Assembly (NCBI RefSeq): GCF_008107725.1
Contig: NZ_VIRN01000050.1
Coordinates: 30,426 to 94,425 of the forward strand
Reading direction: 5' to 3'
Length of the DNA stretch: 64,000 nucleotides
Source of the DNA: Marinobacter sp. BW6
GTDB taxonomy: Bacteria > Pseudomonadota > Gammaproteobacteria > Pseudomonadales > Oleiphilaceae
The notes beneath the pieces are model-generated. The model made no database searches. It worked only from the letters and a program-made list of their open reading frames with translations, and was not told the DNA's origin. Position numbers and translations under genes: made by a program. Shown one piece after another: positions 37,202 to 46,891 of this stretch; the stretch's first letter is position 1; every line of letters begins with the position of its first letter.

Positions 37202-39934
37202 ATGACCAGCAAAAACACACCACCCGTGGTTCTTGTGGACGGATCGTCCTATCTTTTCCGTGCATATCATGCACTTCCGCCACTAACCACCAGCAAGGAC
37301 CACCCCACCGGAGCGATCAAAGGTGTGATCAGCATGATCCGGCGCCTGGAGCAGGATTTTCCCGGATCCAAAATGGTGGTGGTCTTCGACGCCAAGGGCA
37401 AAACTTTCCGACATGACCTCTATGAGGAGTACAAGGCCAACCGGCCGCCGATGCCGGAGGATCTGGCCTGCCAGATCGAGCCCATTCACGAGATCGTGAA
37501 GGCCATGGGGCTGCCACTGCTGATGGTGACAGGTGTTGAGGCCGACGATGTGATCGGCACTCTCGCCAACGAAGCGACCAGCAAGGGCATCGATGTGGTG
37601 GTTTCCACCGGGGACAAGGATATGGCGCAGCTGGTCAGTGATCACGTCACCCTGATCAACACCATGACTGAAACCCGGATGGATCGGGACGGTGTGGTGG
37701 AAAAGTTCGGCGTCACCCCGGAGCAGATCGTTGATTACCTGGCCCTGGTAGGCGACAAAGTGGACAACATCCCGGGTGTGAACAAGTGCGGCCCCAAAAC
37801 CGCGGTCAAATGGCTGCAGAGCTACGACAACCTGGACAACGTCATCGAACACGCGGGCGAGATCAAGGGCAAGATCGGTGAATACCTGCGGGACGCGACG
37901 AAGACCCTGCCTCTGAGCCGTGAACTGGCTACCATCCGCACCGACGTGGAACTGGATTTTGGCCTCGAGGACCTGAAACTCCGGGAGCAGGACGACCAGC
38001 AATTGCTTGAGCTGTTCAAGGAATATGAACTCCGCAGTTGGATTGCCGAACTGGAAGAGGGAGACACTTCATCCTCCGGCAACGCTCAAGCCGTCGATAA
38101 CAAGCCCAACCCGGAAACCGGCAAGAAAGACTACAGCATCATCACTGACCAGCAAGAACTGGATCAATGGCTGGAACGCCTTAAATCGACCGAACTGTTT
38201 GCCTTCGACACAGAAACCACCAGCCTTCGCTACATGGACGCCGAAATCGTGGGTGTCTCATTCGCGATTCAACAAGGCGAAGCCGCCTATGTCCCACTGG
38301 GGCACGACTACATGGGCGCGCCAGAGCAGCTGGATCGTGATCAGGTGCTGGATCAGCTCAAACCACTGTTGGAGGACCCCGACCTGGCCAAGGTCGGGCA
38401 GAACCTGAAATACGACAAGAATGTACTGGCCAATCACGGCATTACCCTGGAGGGCATTGCCGAAGACACCATGCTGGAGTCCTACGTTCTGAATTCTGTG
38501 GCTACCCGGCACGACATGGACAGCCTCGCCATGTACTACCTGGGCGAGAAGACCATCAGCTTTGAATCCATTGCCGGCAAAGGCGCCAAGCAACTTACCT
38601 TCAACCAGATCGAACTGGAAAAGGCCGCCCCCTATGCCGCCGAGGATGCGGACATCACCCTGCGCCTGCACCAGACCCTGAGACCGAAGCTGAAGGAGAC
38701 CGGAAAACTGGCATCTGTCTACGAAGAAATCGAGTTGCCGCTGGTACCGGTGCTTTCGCGTATGGAGCAACGCGGCACCCTGATCAGCGCCAGCACCCTG
38801 CGCCAGCACAGCCAGGAACTGGCAGAACGTATGGCGGAGCTAGAGAAGGAAGCTCACGAGGTCGCCGGCGAGACCTTCAACCTGGGTTCCACCAAGCAGC
38901 TGCAGGCGATCTTCTACGACAAGATGGGCCTGCCTGTCATCAAGAAAACCCCCAAGGGTGCACCATCAACGGCGGAACCGGTGCTTCAGGAACTGGCCCA
39001 CGAACACGAGCTGCCGCGCCTGATTCTTGAACATCGAAGCCTGAGCAAGCTGAAGTCCACATATACCGACACCCTGCCGGAGCTGATTCACCACCGAACC
39101 GGTCGGGTCCACACCTCCTACCATCAGGCTGTCACCGCCACCGGTCGGCTCTCGTCGTCGGAGCCTAACCTGCAGAACATCCCCATTCGCAGCGAGCAGG
39201 GACGTCGTATACGGCAGGCCTTTATCGCACCTGAGGGTTACAAGCTGGTGGCTGCCGACTACTCCCAGATCGAGCTGCGAATCATGGCTCACCTCTCCGG
39301 CGACAAGGGGCTGCTAAAAGCGTTCGAGAACGGCGAAGACATCCACAAGGCAACGGCATCGGAAGTATTTGGCGTCAGCCTGGAGAAAGTGTCCTCAGAC
39401 CAGCGCCGCAGTGCAAAGGCCATCAACTTCGGCCTGATCTACGGCATGTCCGCCTTTGGCCTGTCCCGGCAACTGGACGTGGAACGCAAACTCGCCCAAC
39501 AGTACATCGACCGCTATTTCGAGCGCTACCCCGGCGTTCTGAAATACATGGATAACATCCGCAAGCAGGCCCACGACGATGGCTTCGTGGAGACGCTCTT
39601 CGGCCGTCGCCTGTACCTACCGGAGATAAACGCTCGTAACAAACAGCTGCAACAGGCCGCCGAGCGCACCGCCATCAACGCGCCCATGCAAGGCACAGCA
39701 GCGGACATTATCAAGCGTGCCATGGTGGATGTGGAAAACTGGCTACTAGAGGAACACGCCGATGAAGCCCGCATGACCATGCAGGTTCACGATGAACTGA
39801 TTCTGGAAGTGAAAGAATCGGCGCTCGACAAGATCCGGTCAGGACTGGAGAAGCGGATGTCCGCAGCGGCAGATCTGGACGTTCCGCTTCTGGTGGAAGC
39901 CGGTGCCGGCGACAACTGGGACGAGGCGCACTAA
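37202..39934 (+). CDS. polA: DNA polymerase I
   Basis: A 910 aa repair and Okazaki-fragment polymerase. N-terminal 5' nuclease domain (VLVDGSSYLFRAYHALPPL, DADDVIGT-like VEADDVIGT, GDKVDNIPGV). The central 3'-5' exonuclease keeps FAFDTETTSL, so proofreading is likely intact. The polymerase domain has DYSQIELRIMAHLSGD (motif A), KAINFGLIYGMS (motif B) and MQVHDELILEV (motif C). The frame is open far upstream to 36620, but MTSKNTPPVVLVDGSSY at 37202 is the natural start. Divergent from the DUF2782 gene. Confidence 0.96.
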   Translation: MTSKNTPPVVLVDGSSYLFRAYHALPPLTTSKDHPTGAIKGVISMIRRLEQDFPGSKMVVVFDAKGKTFRHDLYEEYKANRPPMPEDLACQIEPIHEIVKAMGLPLLMVTGVEADDVIGTLANEATSKGIDVVVSTGDKDMAQLVSDHVTLINTMTETRMDRDGVVEKFGVTPEQIVDYLALVGDKVDNIPGVNKCGPKTAVKWLQSYDNLDNVIEHAGEIKGKIGEYLRDATKTLPLSRELATIRTDVELDFGLEDLKLREQDDQQLLELFKEYELRSWIAELEEGDTSSSGNAQAVDNKPNPETGKKDYSIITDQQELDQWLERLKSTELFAFDTETTSLRYMDAEIVGVSFAIQQGEAAYVPLGHDYMGAPEQLDRDQVLDQLKPLLEDPDLAKVGQNLKYDKNVLANHGITLEGIAEDTMLESYVLNSVATRHDMDSLAMYYLGEKTISFESIAGKGAKQLTFNQIELEKAAPYAAEDADITLRLHQTLRPKLKETGKLASVYEEIELPLVPVLSRMEQRGTLISASTLRQHSQELAERMAELEKEAHEVAGETFNLGSTKQLQAIFYDKMGLPVIKKTPKGAPSTAEPVLQELAHEHELPRLILEHRSLSKLKSTYTDTLPELIHHRTGRVHTSYHQAVTATGRLSSSEPNLQNIPIRSEQGRRIRQAFIAPEGYKLVAADYSQIELRIMAHLSGDKGLLKAFENGEDIHKATASEVFGVSLEKVSSDQRRSAKAINFGLIYGMSAFGLSRQLDVERKLAQQYIDRYFERYPGVLKYMDNIRKQAHDDGFVETLFGRRLYLPEINARNKQLQQAAERTAINAPMQGTAADIIKRAMVDVENWLLEEHADEARMTMQVHDELILEVKESALDKIRSGLEKRMSAAADLDVPLLVEAGAGDNWDEAH

Positions 39935-40168
39935 GTCACCCCAAAACAGGGCACGGACGCCCATGTACGCACCGAAACAGCCCACACTGACAAAAACTGA
40001 ATCTGCCCTCAGTTTTCGTGGCGCGCCGCCAAGCCTCGAGAGCTCTCTCCCGGCAGGATCCCCCGCGGTTACGGCACGAAATTCGCTACTAATCCAGAGT
40101 CGGCGCCCTGCCGCATCGGACACTCCGGGCAGCGCCATGTTGTGACATCCATCTCCGAGGCTCATACC

Positions 40169-40543
40169 ATGACTTCTCTGGCATCTGAACGTAGCTGGCT
40201 GCTGGACCCCAGCGTGCTGAAACTGGTTCACCAGTGCCGCCGCCTGATTCACACCGAATTCGGCGTCAAACTGCACCTCACGGAAGAGCATCTGGCACAG
40301 CAACTGGCGGAATACGCCCGAAAAACCCGCTCAACTCAATTGAGCCGCACTTGGGATACTCTGAAAGAGCAGGTTCCGCAGCTGAATATCGAACCCGAGG
40401 AAGAAGACGACGGTTTGAAGCGTAACTATCGAGGCCAGGTGATCGCGGATGCGCCAACGGCATCAGCAGAGGACCAAGAGGAAGGAGAGGTAGAGCCGCC
40501 ACGGAAGAAGAAGGTCATCTACCGTGGCCAGGTGGTTGGCTGA
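40169..40543 (+). CDS. Small conserved protein with two YRGQV motifs
   Basis: A 124 aa acidic protein without signal or membrane segment. The N-terminal 75 residues look globular and helical (SWLLDPSVLKLVHQCRRLIHTEFGVKL...). The C-terminal part repeats a short motif: YRGQVI about residue 88 and YRGQVV at the very end, each after a basic cluster and separated by an acidic linker. Similar YRG repeats occur in DUF4278 proteins; whether this is one I cannot say. GAGG lies eight bases before the ATG. Function unknown. Confidence 0.7.
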   Translation: MTSLASERSWLLDPSVLKLVHQCRRLIHTEFGVKLHLTEEHLAQQLAEYARKTRSTQLSRTWDTLKEQVPQLNIEPEEEDDGLKRNYRGQVIADAPTASAEDQEEGEVEPPRKKKVIYRGQVVG

Positions 40544-40579
40544 CCGGCCTTCCGCCTGGTCAACCAGATTCGCAAGGGA

Positions 40580-41983
40580 TTAGAAGGACTTGCTTACCTC
40601 GAACGCAGCGCTCCACGCGCTCAGATCGTACTCAGCAGCGTAAAGGCTTGGATCCTGAACACCGGGCGCCAGTTCCGCGATCTCGCTCGGATTATCATGC
40701 TGGTAGTTCCGATCATTAACTCGTGGATTGTCCGTGAACAAGAGAGTTCCAACGGCAACGTCAACCGTCCAGCCACTTTGGGCATCAGCCCATTGGGCAC
40801 CAAGAGTCAGCCAGTGACGATCACTGGAGGGAATTCGGGCGGTGACATACTGATTCACAGGCGACTCATCCCAGGCATATCCGGCTTTGAGCGCCCACTC
40901 AGGCGAAGCCTGCCAGATAGCACCAGCGTTAACCTGCCAGCTGTTTTTCCATTGCTCGGTAACGTGAGAAATCACAGCGCCCTCTTGCGGCGCACCACTA
41001 ATGGCACCGCCAGTCTCGGTGCTGACGATATCAAGCTCCTCGAACCGACTCCAACGAGCGTAGGTTGCACCGGCCAGCAAAGTAACGTCATCGGTCAGGC
41101 TGTGACGAATGCCGAGCGTGGCGCTCTCAGGAATCGCCAAAGGCACCTTGATACTCTCTGAGGCGGACAGAGTCGGCCCCATCGGGTTGGCCGGATTAGG
41201 TATGCCAGAGATTGCCAGGTCACCCTCCAGCTCGAGTTCCGTGCCCGTCTGAAGCGTGAGGCCAATCTGAGTAGCACTGGTCAGCTCATAAAGAAATCCA
41301 ACACGGAACGTCATGCCAACATCGTCACCCTCCGCATCCGCATAAGGCTCCTCAAGCGCAAGCGCTGCTGCCCCGACTTGAGCACTGATGTCCTGGTAGC
41401 GGCTCAAGCGCCCTTCGGCGTAGAGGAGATTCAAACCAACACCCATTGAAAGGCCCTGGCCATTGTTCAGAGAAATCGAGGGCGTGAATGCAATCGCTGT
41501 GAGCTCTGTTTTGTCCGCGAAAAAACGCCCTGCAAAGTCGTTATCGTAATCCGCCGCCAAACCATAAGGCGCATGGATGCCGAAACCCACGTCGATGGAA
41601 TCGTTGACTTCATGGCTCAGATAAAAATTCGGCAGCACTGCAGGGTCAGCAATATCTCCACCGTTGCTGGCCGGGCTTACAGGTACCGCAGGATTGTTTC
41701 TGGAGGTCCGGATACTGCTTTCCTTGGCCTCGGCATCAATATCCAGAACCGCAGCACCAAACGAAATATTAGTGCCCGACAGTTGGCTCATACCGGCGGG
41801 GTTAAAAAGAACTGTGGTCGCATTTTCGGGATTGGCGGCAGCACCGGCGTTGGCGGTGCCCATGGCACTGGCGCTCTGCTCATTCAGGGAAAAGCCGCCT
41901 GCCAGGGCAGAGGCAGGTGCGGCGAGCGCCGCGAGGGTGGTAAGACGTACAGCTCGTGTAAGCATTGAAGATCGGTGGTGCAT
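40580..41983 (-). CDS. FadL family outer-membrane transport protein
   Basis: A 467 aa long-chain fatty acid transporter of the OmpP1/FadL/TodX family. Signal peptide to about residue 28 (ASALA-GGF), the N-terminal hatch GGFSLNEQSASAMGTANAGAAANPENATTVLFNPAGMSQL typical of FadL, and beta-strands ending SAAFEVSKSF. It imports hydrophobic substrates, probably fatty acids or hydrocarbons. Much closer to classical FadL than the protein at 13882-15219. AAGGAGAT lies three bases before the ATG. Transcribed alone. Confidence 0.92.
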   Translation of the reverse strand: MHHRSSMLTRAVRLTTLAALAAPASALAGGFSLNEQSASAMGTANAGAAANPENATTVLFNPAGMSQLSGTNISFGAAVLDIDAEAKESSIRTSRNNPAVPVSPASNGGDIADPAVLPNFYLSHEVNDSIDVGFGIHAPYGLAADYDNDFAGRFFADKTELTAIAFTPSISLNNGQGLSMGVGLNLLYAEGRLSRYQDISAQVGAAALALEEPYADAEGDDVGMTFRVGFLYELTSATQIGLTLQTGTELELEGDLAISGIPNPANPMGPTLSASESIKVPLAIPESATLGIRHSLTDDVTLLAGATYARWSRFEELDIVSTETGGAISGAPQEGAVISHVTEQWKNSWQVNAGAIWQASPEWALKAGYAWDESPVNQYVTARIPSSDRHWLTLGAQWADAQSGWTVDVAVGTLLFTDNPRVNDRNYQHDNPSEIAELAPGVQDPSLYAAEYDLSAWSAAFEVSKSF

Positions 41984-42102
41984 GGTATCTCCTTATTGAA
42001 TCGCGCGGAGTATACGCACCACCCCTTACTGGCCTCAAATGCCATTACTAACGGTTCGGGGTCCTACCTTTCTACGACCAAGGTCTAATGATTACTCAGC
42101 CG

Positions 42103-43224
42103 TCAGTCATCCTGAATTGAAAGCTTGTCGACCGAGGATGACAGTTTGTCGGCTCCCTGGGCATCCGCACCCAGCTTGATCATCAGGCGCAGATCATTGG
42201 CAGAGTCTGCATGAGCCAGGGCGTCCTCATAGGTAATAGAACCCTCGGCATACAAGTGGTAAAGCGCTTGATCGAAGGTCTGCATACCGGATTCGTTGGA
42301 CTTGGACATCAGTTCCTTGAGGCGATGGACCTCTCCCTTACGAATCAAATCAGACACCAGCGGGGTATTGATCAGCACCTCGATAACCGCTTTGCGCCCC
42401 TTGCCATCGGGTGTTGGCACCAGTTGCTGGGCCACAATGGCCTTTAGATTCAGGGACAGGTCCATCCAGATCTGGTTGTGCTGTTCCGGCGGGAAAAACT
42501 GGATGATCCGGTCCAGCGCCTGGTTGGCGTTGTTGGCGTGCAGCGTTGCCAGGCAGAGGTGACCAGTCTCGGCAAATTGCACCGAGTACTCCATGGTCTG
42601 CCTGGTACGAACCTCACCGATCAGAATAACGTCTGGCGCCTGACGCAGGGTGTTCTTCAGCGCCACTTCGAAGCTCTCAGTATCGATACCCACCTCACGC
42701 TGGGTGACGATACAGCCCTGATGCTGGTGCACAAATTCAATCGGGTCTTCAATGGAAATAATGTGGCCACGGCTATTGCGGTTCCGGTGCCCCAGCATCG
42801 CCGCCAACGACGTGGACTTACCGGTACCGGTGGCGCCCACGAACATGATCAGGCCACGCTTGGTCATGGCCAGTTCCTTGATCACCTCCGGCAACGACAG
42901 ATCATCGATCTGCGGGATCTTTACCTCGATCCGACGCAGTACCATGCCACAGAGGTTACGCTGGAAGAACGCGGACACCCGGAAACGGCCAATGCCCCGC
43001 GCACTGATCGCAAAGTTACACTCGTGGGTTTCCTCAAACTCGGCGCGCTGCTTGTCGTTCATCGCGCCGTAGACAAACTCCCTCGTTTGCTCCGGTGTCA
43101 GCGCGTTCTTGGTCACAGGCAGCACTTTGCCGTTCACCTTCATGCTCGGCGGCACACCCGCTGTAATAAACAGGTCCGAGCCACCCTTTTCCACCATCAA
43201 CCGAAGCAGTTTTTCGAATTCCAT
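42103..43224 (-). CDS. pilU: Type IV pilus ATPase PilU (PilT/PilU family)
   Basis: Retraction-accessory ATPase of type IV pili. The 373 aa protein has Walker A GATGTGKSTSLAAM, the Asp box (ISIEDPIEFVH), Walker B and HIS box (GHLCLATLHANNANQ), and the N-terminal PAS-like domain. The C-terminal extension beyond the AIRNLIRE-type region separates PilU from PilT. The ATG at 43224 begins the conserved MEFEKLLRLMVEKGGSDLF; a TTG four codons earlier is possible. It follows pilT by 42 bases. Confidence 0.93.
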   Translation of the reverse strand: MEFEKLLRLMVEKGGSDLFITAGVPPSMKVNGKVLPVTKNALTPEQTREFVYGAMNDKQRAEFEETHECNFAISARGIGRFRVSAFFQRNLCGMVLRRIEVKIPQIDDLSLPEVIKELAMTKRGLIMFVGATGTGKSTSLAAMLGHRNRNSRGHIISIEDPIEFVHQHQGCIVTQREVGIDTESFEVALKNTLRQAPDVILIGEVRTRQTMEYSVQFAETGHLCLATLHANNANQALDRIIQFFPPEQHNQIWMDLSLNLKAIVAQQLVPTPDGKGRKAVIEVLINTPLVSDLIRKGEVHRLKELMSKSNESGMQTFDQALYHLYAEGSITYEDALAHADSANDLRLMIKLGADAQGADKLSSSVDKLSIQDD

Positions 43225-43266
43225 TTTTCTACCCAATTTTCACTGTTTGGCGCCGAGCGCACCTTG

Positions 43267-44301
43267 TCAGAAGTTATCCGGCATCTTCGCCTTAGCCCGC
43301 GCCGCTTCGCGGGAAATCAGTCCTTTCTGCAGCAACCGCTCAAGGCACTGATCCAGCGTCTGCATGCCCAGGGAACCGCCCGTCTGGATCGACGAGTACA
43401 TCTGAGCGATCTTGTCTTCCCGGATCAGGTTCCGAATCGCAGACGTGCCAATCATGATCTCGTGTGCCGCAATACGGCCACCGCCCATTTTTTTCATCAG
43501 GGTCTGGGAAATAACCGCCTGCAAGGACTCCGACAGCATCGACCGCACCATGGACTTTTCCTCTGCCGGGAAAACGTCGACCACACGGTCAATAGTTTTG
43601 GCGGCGGAGGTGGTATGCAGTGTGCCGAACACAAGGTGGCCAGTCTCGGCCGCCGTCAGCGCCAGGCGGATCGTCTCGAGGTCCCGAAGCTCACCCACCA
43701 GGATGATGTCGGGGTCTTCCCGCAAGGCTGAGCGCAATGCTTCGTTAAAACCCAGCGTATCCCGATGGACTTCCCTCTGGTTGACCAGACATTTCTTGGA
43801 GTCATGTACGAATTCGATGGGGTCTTCAATGGTAAGCACGTGTTCGTAGCGGGAGTCGTTGATGTAGTCGATCATCGCCGCCAGTGTGGTGGACTTACCG
43901 GAGCCGGTCGGGCCGGTCACCAATACCAGTCCCCGGGGTACTGAGGACACGTCTTTGAACACCTGGCCCATGCCCAGGTCTTCCATGGTCAGAACTTTCG
44001 AGGGGATTGTCCGGAACACGGCACCGGCGCCACGGTTCTGGTTAAAGGCGTTAACACGGAAACGGGCGACACCTGGAACTTCGAAAGAGAAGTCGGTTTC
44101 CAGGAATTCCTCGTAGTCCTTGCGCTGCTTGTCGTTCATGATGTCGTAGATCAACCCGTGGACTTCTTTGTGCTCCATGGGCGGCAGGTTGATGCGGCGT
44201 ACATCACCGTCAACACGAATCATCGGGGGCAGGCCGGCAGAGAGGTGCAAGTCAGACGCACCCTGTTTCGCCGAAAAGGCAAGCAGTTCAGTAATATCCA
44301 T
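43267..44301 (-). CDS. pilT: Type IV pilus retraction ATPase PilT
   Basis: Hexameric motor for pilus retraction and twitching. The 344 aa protein has MDITELLAFSAKQGASDLHLSAGLPP at the start, Walker A GPTGSGKSTTLAAM, Asp box TIEDPIEFVH, GELRDLETIRLALTAAETGHLVFGTLHT (Walker B and His box) and the C-terminal AIRNLIRE motif required for retraction. ATG at 44301 follows AGGA; the longer frame is unconserved. Divergent from yggS, as in Pseudomonas. Confidence 0.95.
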   Translation of the reverse strand: MDITELLAFSAKQGASDLHLSAGLPPMIRVDGDVRRINLPPMEHKEVHGLIYDIMNDKQRKDYEEFLETDFSFEVPGVARFRVNAFNQNRGAGAVFRTIPSKVLTMEDLGMGQVFKDVSSVPRGLVLVTGPTGSGKSTTLAAMIDYINDSRYEHVLTIEDPIEFVHDSKKCLVNQREVHRDTLGFNEALRSALREDPDIILVGELRDLETIRLALTAAETGHLVFGTLHTTSAAKTIDRVVDVFPAEEKSMVRSMLSESLQAVISQTLMKKMGGGRIAAHEIMIGTSAIRNLIREDKIAQMYSSIQTGGSLGMQTLDQCLERLLQKGLISREAARAKAKMPDNF

Positions 44302-44441
44302 AGGAATCCTCGGAAGGCTTTTTCTTTTATCCCGGTAGCTTCCGCCCGGCGGGGCCCCGGCGCGGTTCACTTGGCATTTCAGTGACCTGCGGGTAACGTG
44401 TCACCGTACAAGTGACAGACCGAGCGTGGCATTCTCACACT

Positions 44442-45146
44442 ATGAGCAGCATAGCAGACAACATCGGGAGCGTAACCCGACGCATACAAAAAGCAACATT
44501 GCAGGCCGGCCGTGAGCCAGAGTCTGTGCACTTGCTCGCCGTCAGCAAAACCCGACCTCCGGAAGACCTGCGAGAAGCCTTTGCTGCGGGGCAGCGGGCC
44601 TTCGGTGAGAACTACCTCCAGGAAGCACTCGAGAAGATCGAGGCGCTTGCAGATCTCGGGGGCGTCGACTGGCATTTCATCGGCCCGATCCAGTCCAACA
44701 AGACCCGGCAGATGGCCTCCGCCTTTTCCTGGGTGCACAGCGTCGACCGCCTCAAGATTGCCCGTCGCCTGAGCGAACAGCGGGATCCTGCGCTGCCGCC
44801 ATTGAATATCTGCCTTCAGGTCAATATTAATGAGGAAGAGAGTAAATCCGGCTGCACTCTGGATGAACTGCCAGATCTGGCAGCCGAAATCGGCGAATTG
44901 CCGAACCTCAGCTTGCGAGGCCTGATGGCCATTCCGGATCCGGATCAGCCCGAAGCAGGGTTGAGAGCCAGTTTCCGGAAACTTGCCAATACTCTGAAAC
45001 AGCTGCGGTCAGACCATCCCGACGCCGGCCCACTCGACACACTGTCGATAGGCATGTCCGGCGATCTGGAAGTCGCGATTGCGGAAGGCGCCACCTGGGT
45101 ACGAGTTGGCACCGCCCTATTCGGCAAACGCCCAGTAAAGAGCTGA
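44442..45146 (+). CDS. YggS family pyridoxal phosphate homeostasis protein
   Basis: A 234 aa PLP-binding TIM-barrel protein (alanine racemase N-terminal fold). The PLP lysine is in LLAVSKTRP near residue 39; FGENYLQEALEKI, HFIGPIQSNKTR and LSIGMSGDLEVAIAEGATWVRVGTALFG are diagnostic. It buffers PLP and affects amino-acid pools; no catalytic activity is known. The ATG at 44442 starts the conserved part; a GTG or ATG further upstream is less likely. It precedes proC, a conserved pair. Confidence 0.93.
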   Translation: MSSIADNIGSVTRRIQKATLQAGREPESVHLLAVSKTRPPEDLREAFAAGQRAFGENYLQEALEKIEALADLGGVDWHFIGPIQSNKTRQMASAFSWVHSVDRLKIARRLSEQRDPALPPLNICLQVNINEEESKSGCTLDELPDLAAEIGELPNLSLRGLMAIPDPDQPEAGLRASFRKLANTLKQLRSDHPDAGPLDTLSIGMSGDLEVAIAEGATWVRVGTALFGKRPVKS

Positions 45147-45207
45147 ACCGGCCGGTTCCTGCTATGATCAGGACCGGACGTTTAACCGATCAACCGGGGA
45201 GTTAACC

Positions 45208-46041
45208 TTGAGCACATCACCAACCATTTCTTTTATTGGCGCCGGCAACATGGCCAGCGCCATCATTGGCGGTATGCTGGATAACGGCTACAAAGCCGGC
45301 AACATCTGGGTCAGCGCGCCGGACGACGCGCACCTGCAAACGATCCGCAAGCGGTTCGGCGTAAGCGTCACCACAGACAACCGCTACTGCGCCCAACAGG
45401 CAGACATGGTGGTTCTCGCGGTAAAACCCCAGGTGATGGCGGATGTCTGTCGCGACATCGCACCGATGGTTCAGAATACCCGTCCTCTCATGGTGTCCAT
45501 TGCCGCCGGCCTGACAGCCGACACACTGGACGACTGGCTAGGCGGCGGACTGCCAATGGTCCGGGTCATGCCCAACACGCCATCCCTGGTCGGCAAGGGA
45601 GCCGCAGGCCTGTTCGCCAACAAAGAGGTCAAAGACAAACAGAAGAAAATGGTGGAATCGGTCTTTGAGAGCATTGGCTCCGCACTTTGGGTCGAGGACG
45701 AAAACCTGCTGCACGGTGTAACTGCACTCTCCGGCAGTGGCCCGGCCTACTTCTTCCTGATGCTCGAGGCACTGGAAGAAGCAGCCACCGAAGCCGGCAT
45801 TGCCGCCGGAACCGCAAGAGAACTGGCCATCCAGACGATGGCAGGAGCCGCCGAAATGGCCGCCCGAAGCGAGCACGACCCCGGCCAGCTCAAGCGCAAT
45901 GTGATGTCTCCTGGCGGAACCACCGAGCAGGCCATCAACACCTTTGAGGAAGGGGGCATGCGCGATCTGGTGTCGAAAGCCTATAAGGCAGCATTCAAAC
46001 GCTCGGAAGAAATGGCCAAAGAATTGGCAGGCAAACAGTAA
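45208..46041 (+). CDS. proC: Pyrroline-5-carboxylate reductase
   Basis: Last step of proline synthesis. The 277 aa protein has the NAD(P)-binding GAGNMASAIIGG (10-21), VKPQVM, PNTPSLVGKGAAGL and the C-terminal signature MSPGGTTEQAINTFEEGGMRDLVSKA. The start is TTG, with GGGGAG six bases upstream; no ATG fits before the conserved region. Followed by yggT after 22 bases. Confidence 0.95.
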   Translation: MSTSPTISFIGAGNMASAIIGGMLDNGYKAGNIWVSAPDDAHLQTIRKRFGVSVTTDNRYCAQQADMVVLAVKPQVMADVCRDIAPMVQNTRPLMVSIAAGLTADTLDDWLGGGLPMVRVMPNTPSLVGKGAAGLFANKEVKDKQKKMVESVFESIGSALWVEDENLLHGVTALSGSGPAYFFLMLEALEEAATEAGIAAGTARELAIQTMAGAAEMAARSEHDPGQLKRNVMSPGGTTEQAINTFEEGGMRDLVSKAYKAAFKRSEEMAKELAGKQ

Positions 46042-46063
46042 CCGATAACGGAGACACGGCTTC

Positions 46064-46648
46064 ATGCTGGCAGATATTCTGATTACCATCCTGCTGATCG
46101 CATCCACCTTTTACATGACCATTGTGCTGCTCCGGTTCCTGCTTCAACTGGCGCGGGCGGACTTCTATAACCCGATCTCCCAGTTCGTGGTCAAGGCTAC
46201 CAATCCACCGCTGCGCCCCCTGCGTCGATTCATTCCGGGCTGGGGCGGCATAGATGGTGCTGCGTTGGTTCTTGCGGTCATCATTCAAGGCATCACTTTC
46301 TTCCTGATACTGGTTGCCCTGAACGGCGGCATCCCCGCCATGAATCCGGTCACTCTTCTGGTATGGGCCGTACTGAACGTCCTGGACCTGATCGTGAAGA
46401 TCTACTTCTGGTCGGTTATTGCGGTAGTGGTGGTCAGTTGGATTGCCCCCGGCAGCGGCCACCCCGCCATTCAGCTGGTCGCCCAGATCACTGAACCGGT
46501 GATGCGCCCTGTGCGCAACATCATGCCGTCTATGGGCGGACTTGACCTGTCACCAATCATCGTGTTCCTGATTCTGAACGTGATCTCGGTGGTGATTGAG
46601 CATATGAAAATGGCCGCTGGGCTCGGCTCCATTGGCCTGGGTATGTAA
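46064..46648 (+). CDS. YggT family membrane protein
   Basis: A 194 aa inner-membrane protein with two copies of the YggT module, each a helix pair around LRFLLQLARADFYNPISQFVVKAT and VVVSWIAPGSGHPAIQLVAQITEP. Family members have been linked to osmotic tolerance and cell-envelope organisation, but the mechanism is unknown. It lies downstream of proC in the conserved yggS-proC-yggT order and is followed by a terminator. Confidence 0.92.
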   Translation: MLADILITILLIASTFYMTIVLLRFLLQLARADFYNPISQFVVKATNPPLRPLRRFIPGWGGIDGAALVLAVIIQGITFFLILVALNGGIPAMNPVTLLVWAVLNVLDLIVKIYFWSVIAVVVVSWIAPGSGHPAIQLVAQITEPVMRPVRNIMPSMGGLDLSPIIVFLILNVISVVIEHMKMAAGLGSIGLGM

Positions 46649-46702
46649 ACCCTGTCTCAAATATACACTTTGTAACACTTAGCCACGAATTCCATAATTT
46701 CA

Positions 46703-46742
46703 GGGCTGCAAACTCAGGACTTTGATTTTGCAGCCTTTTTTA
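46703..46742 (+). terminator. Terminator of the yggS-proC-yggT operon
   Basis: GGCTGCAAA / TTTGCAGCC stem (46704-46712 with 46727-46735) followed by seven T. Confidence 0.88.
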
Positions 46743-46891
46743 TCAATCCCTTCCGGTTTAGCCTAATCCCTTCATCTCAGCTCTGCCGCAAACATAGATA
46801 GAACAAGATAGTATTAACCGTAATTAATCCGTCACCCGTGAGCACCCCGTTTTGACCGGGATACCCGGAAGTCGCGCAGAAGGAAAATCCG

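Noticed and set aside
39993..40016. AAAACTGA/TCAGTTTT hairpin after polA
   Set aside because: A perfect 8-bp stem but A/T-rich and without a clear T run after it; too weak to call a terminator.
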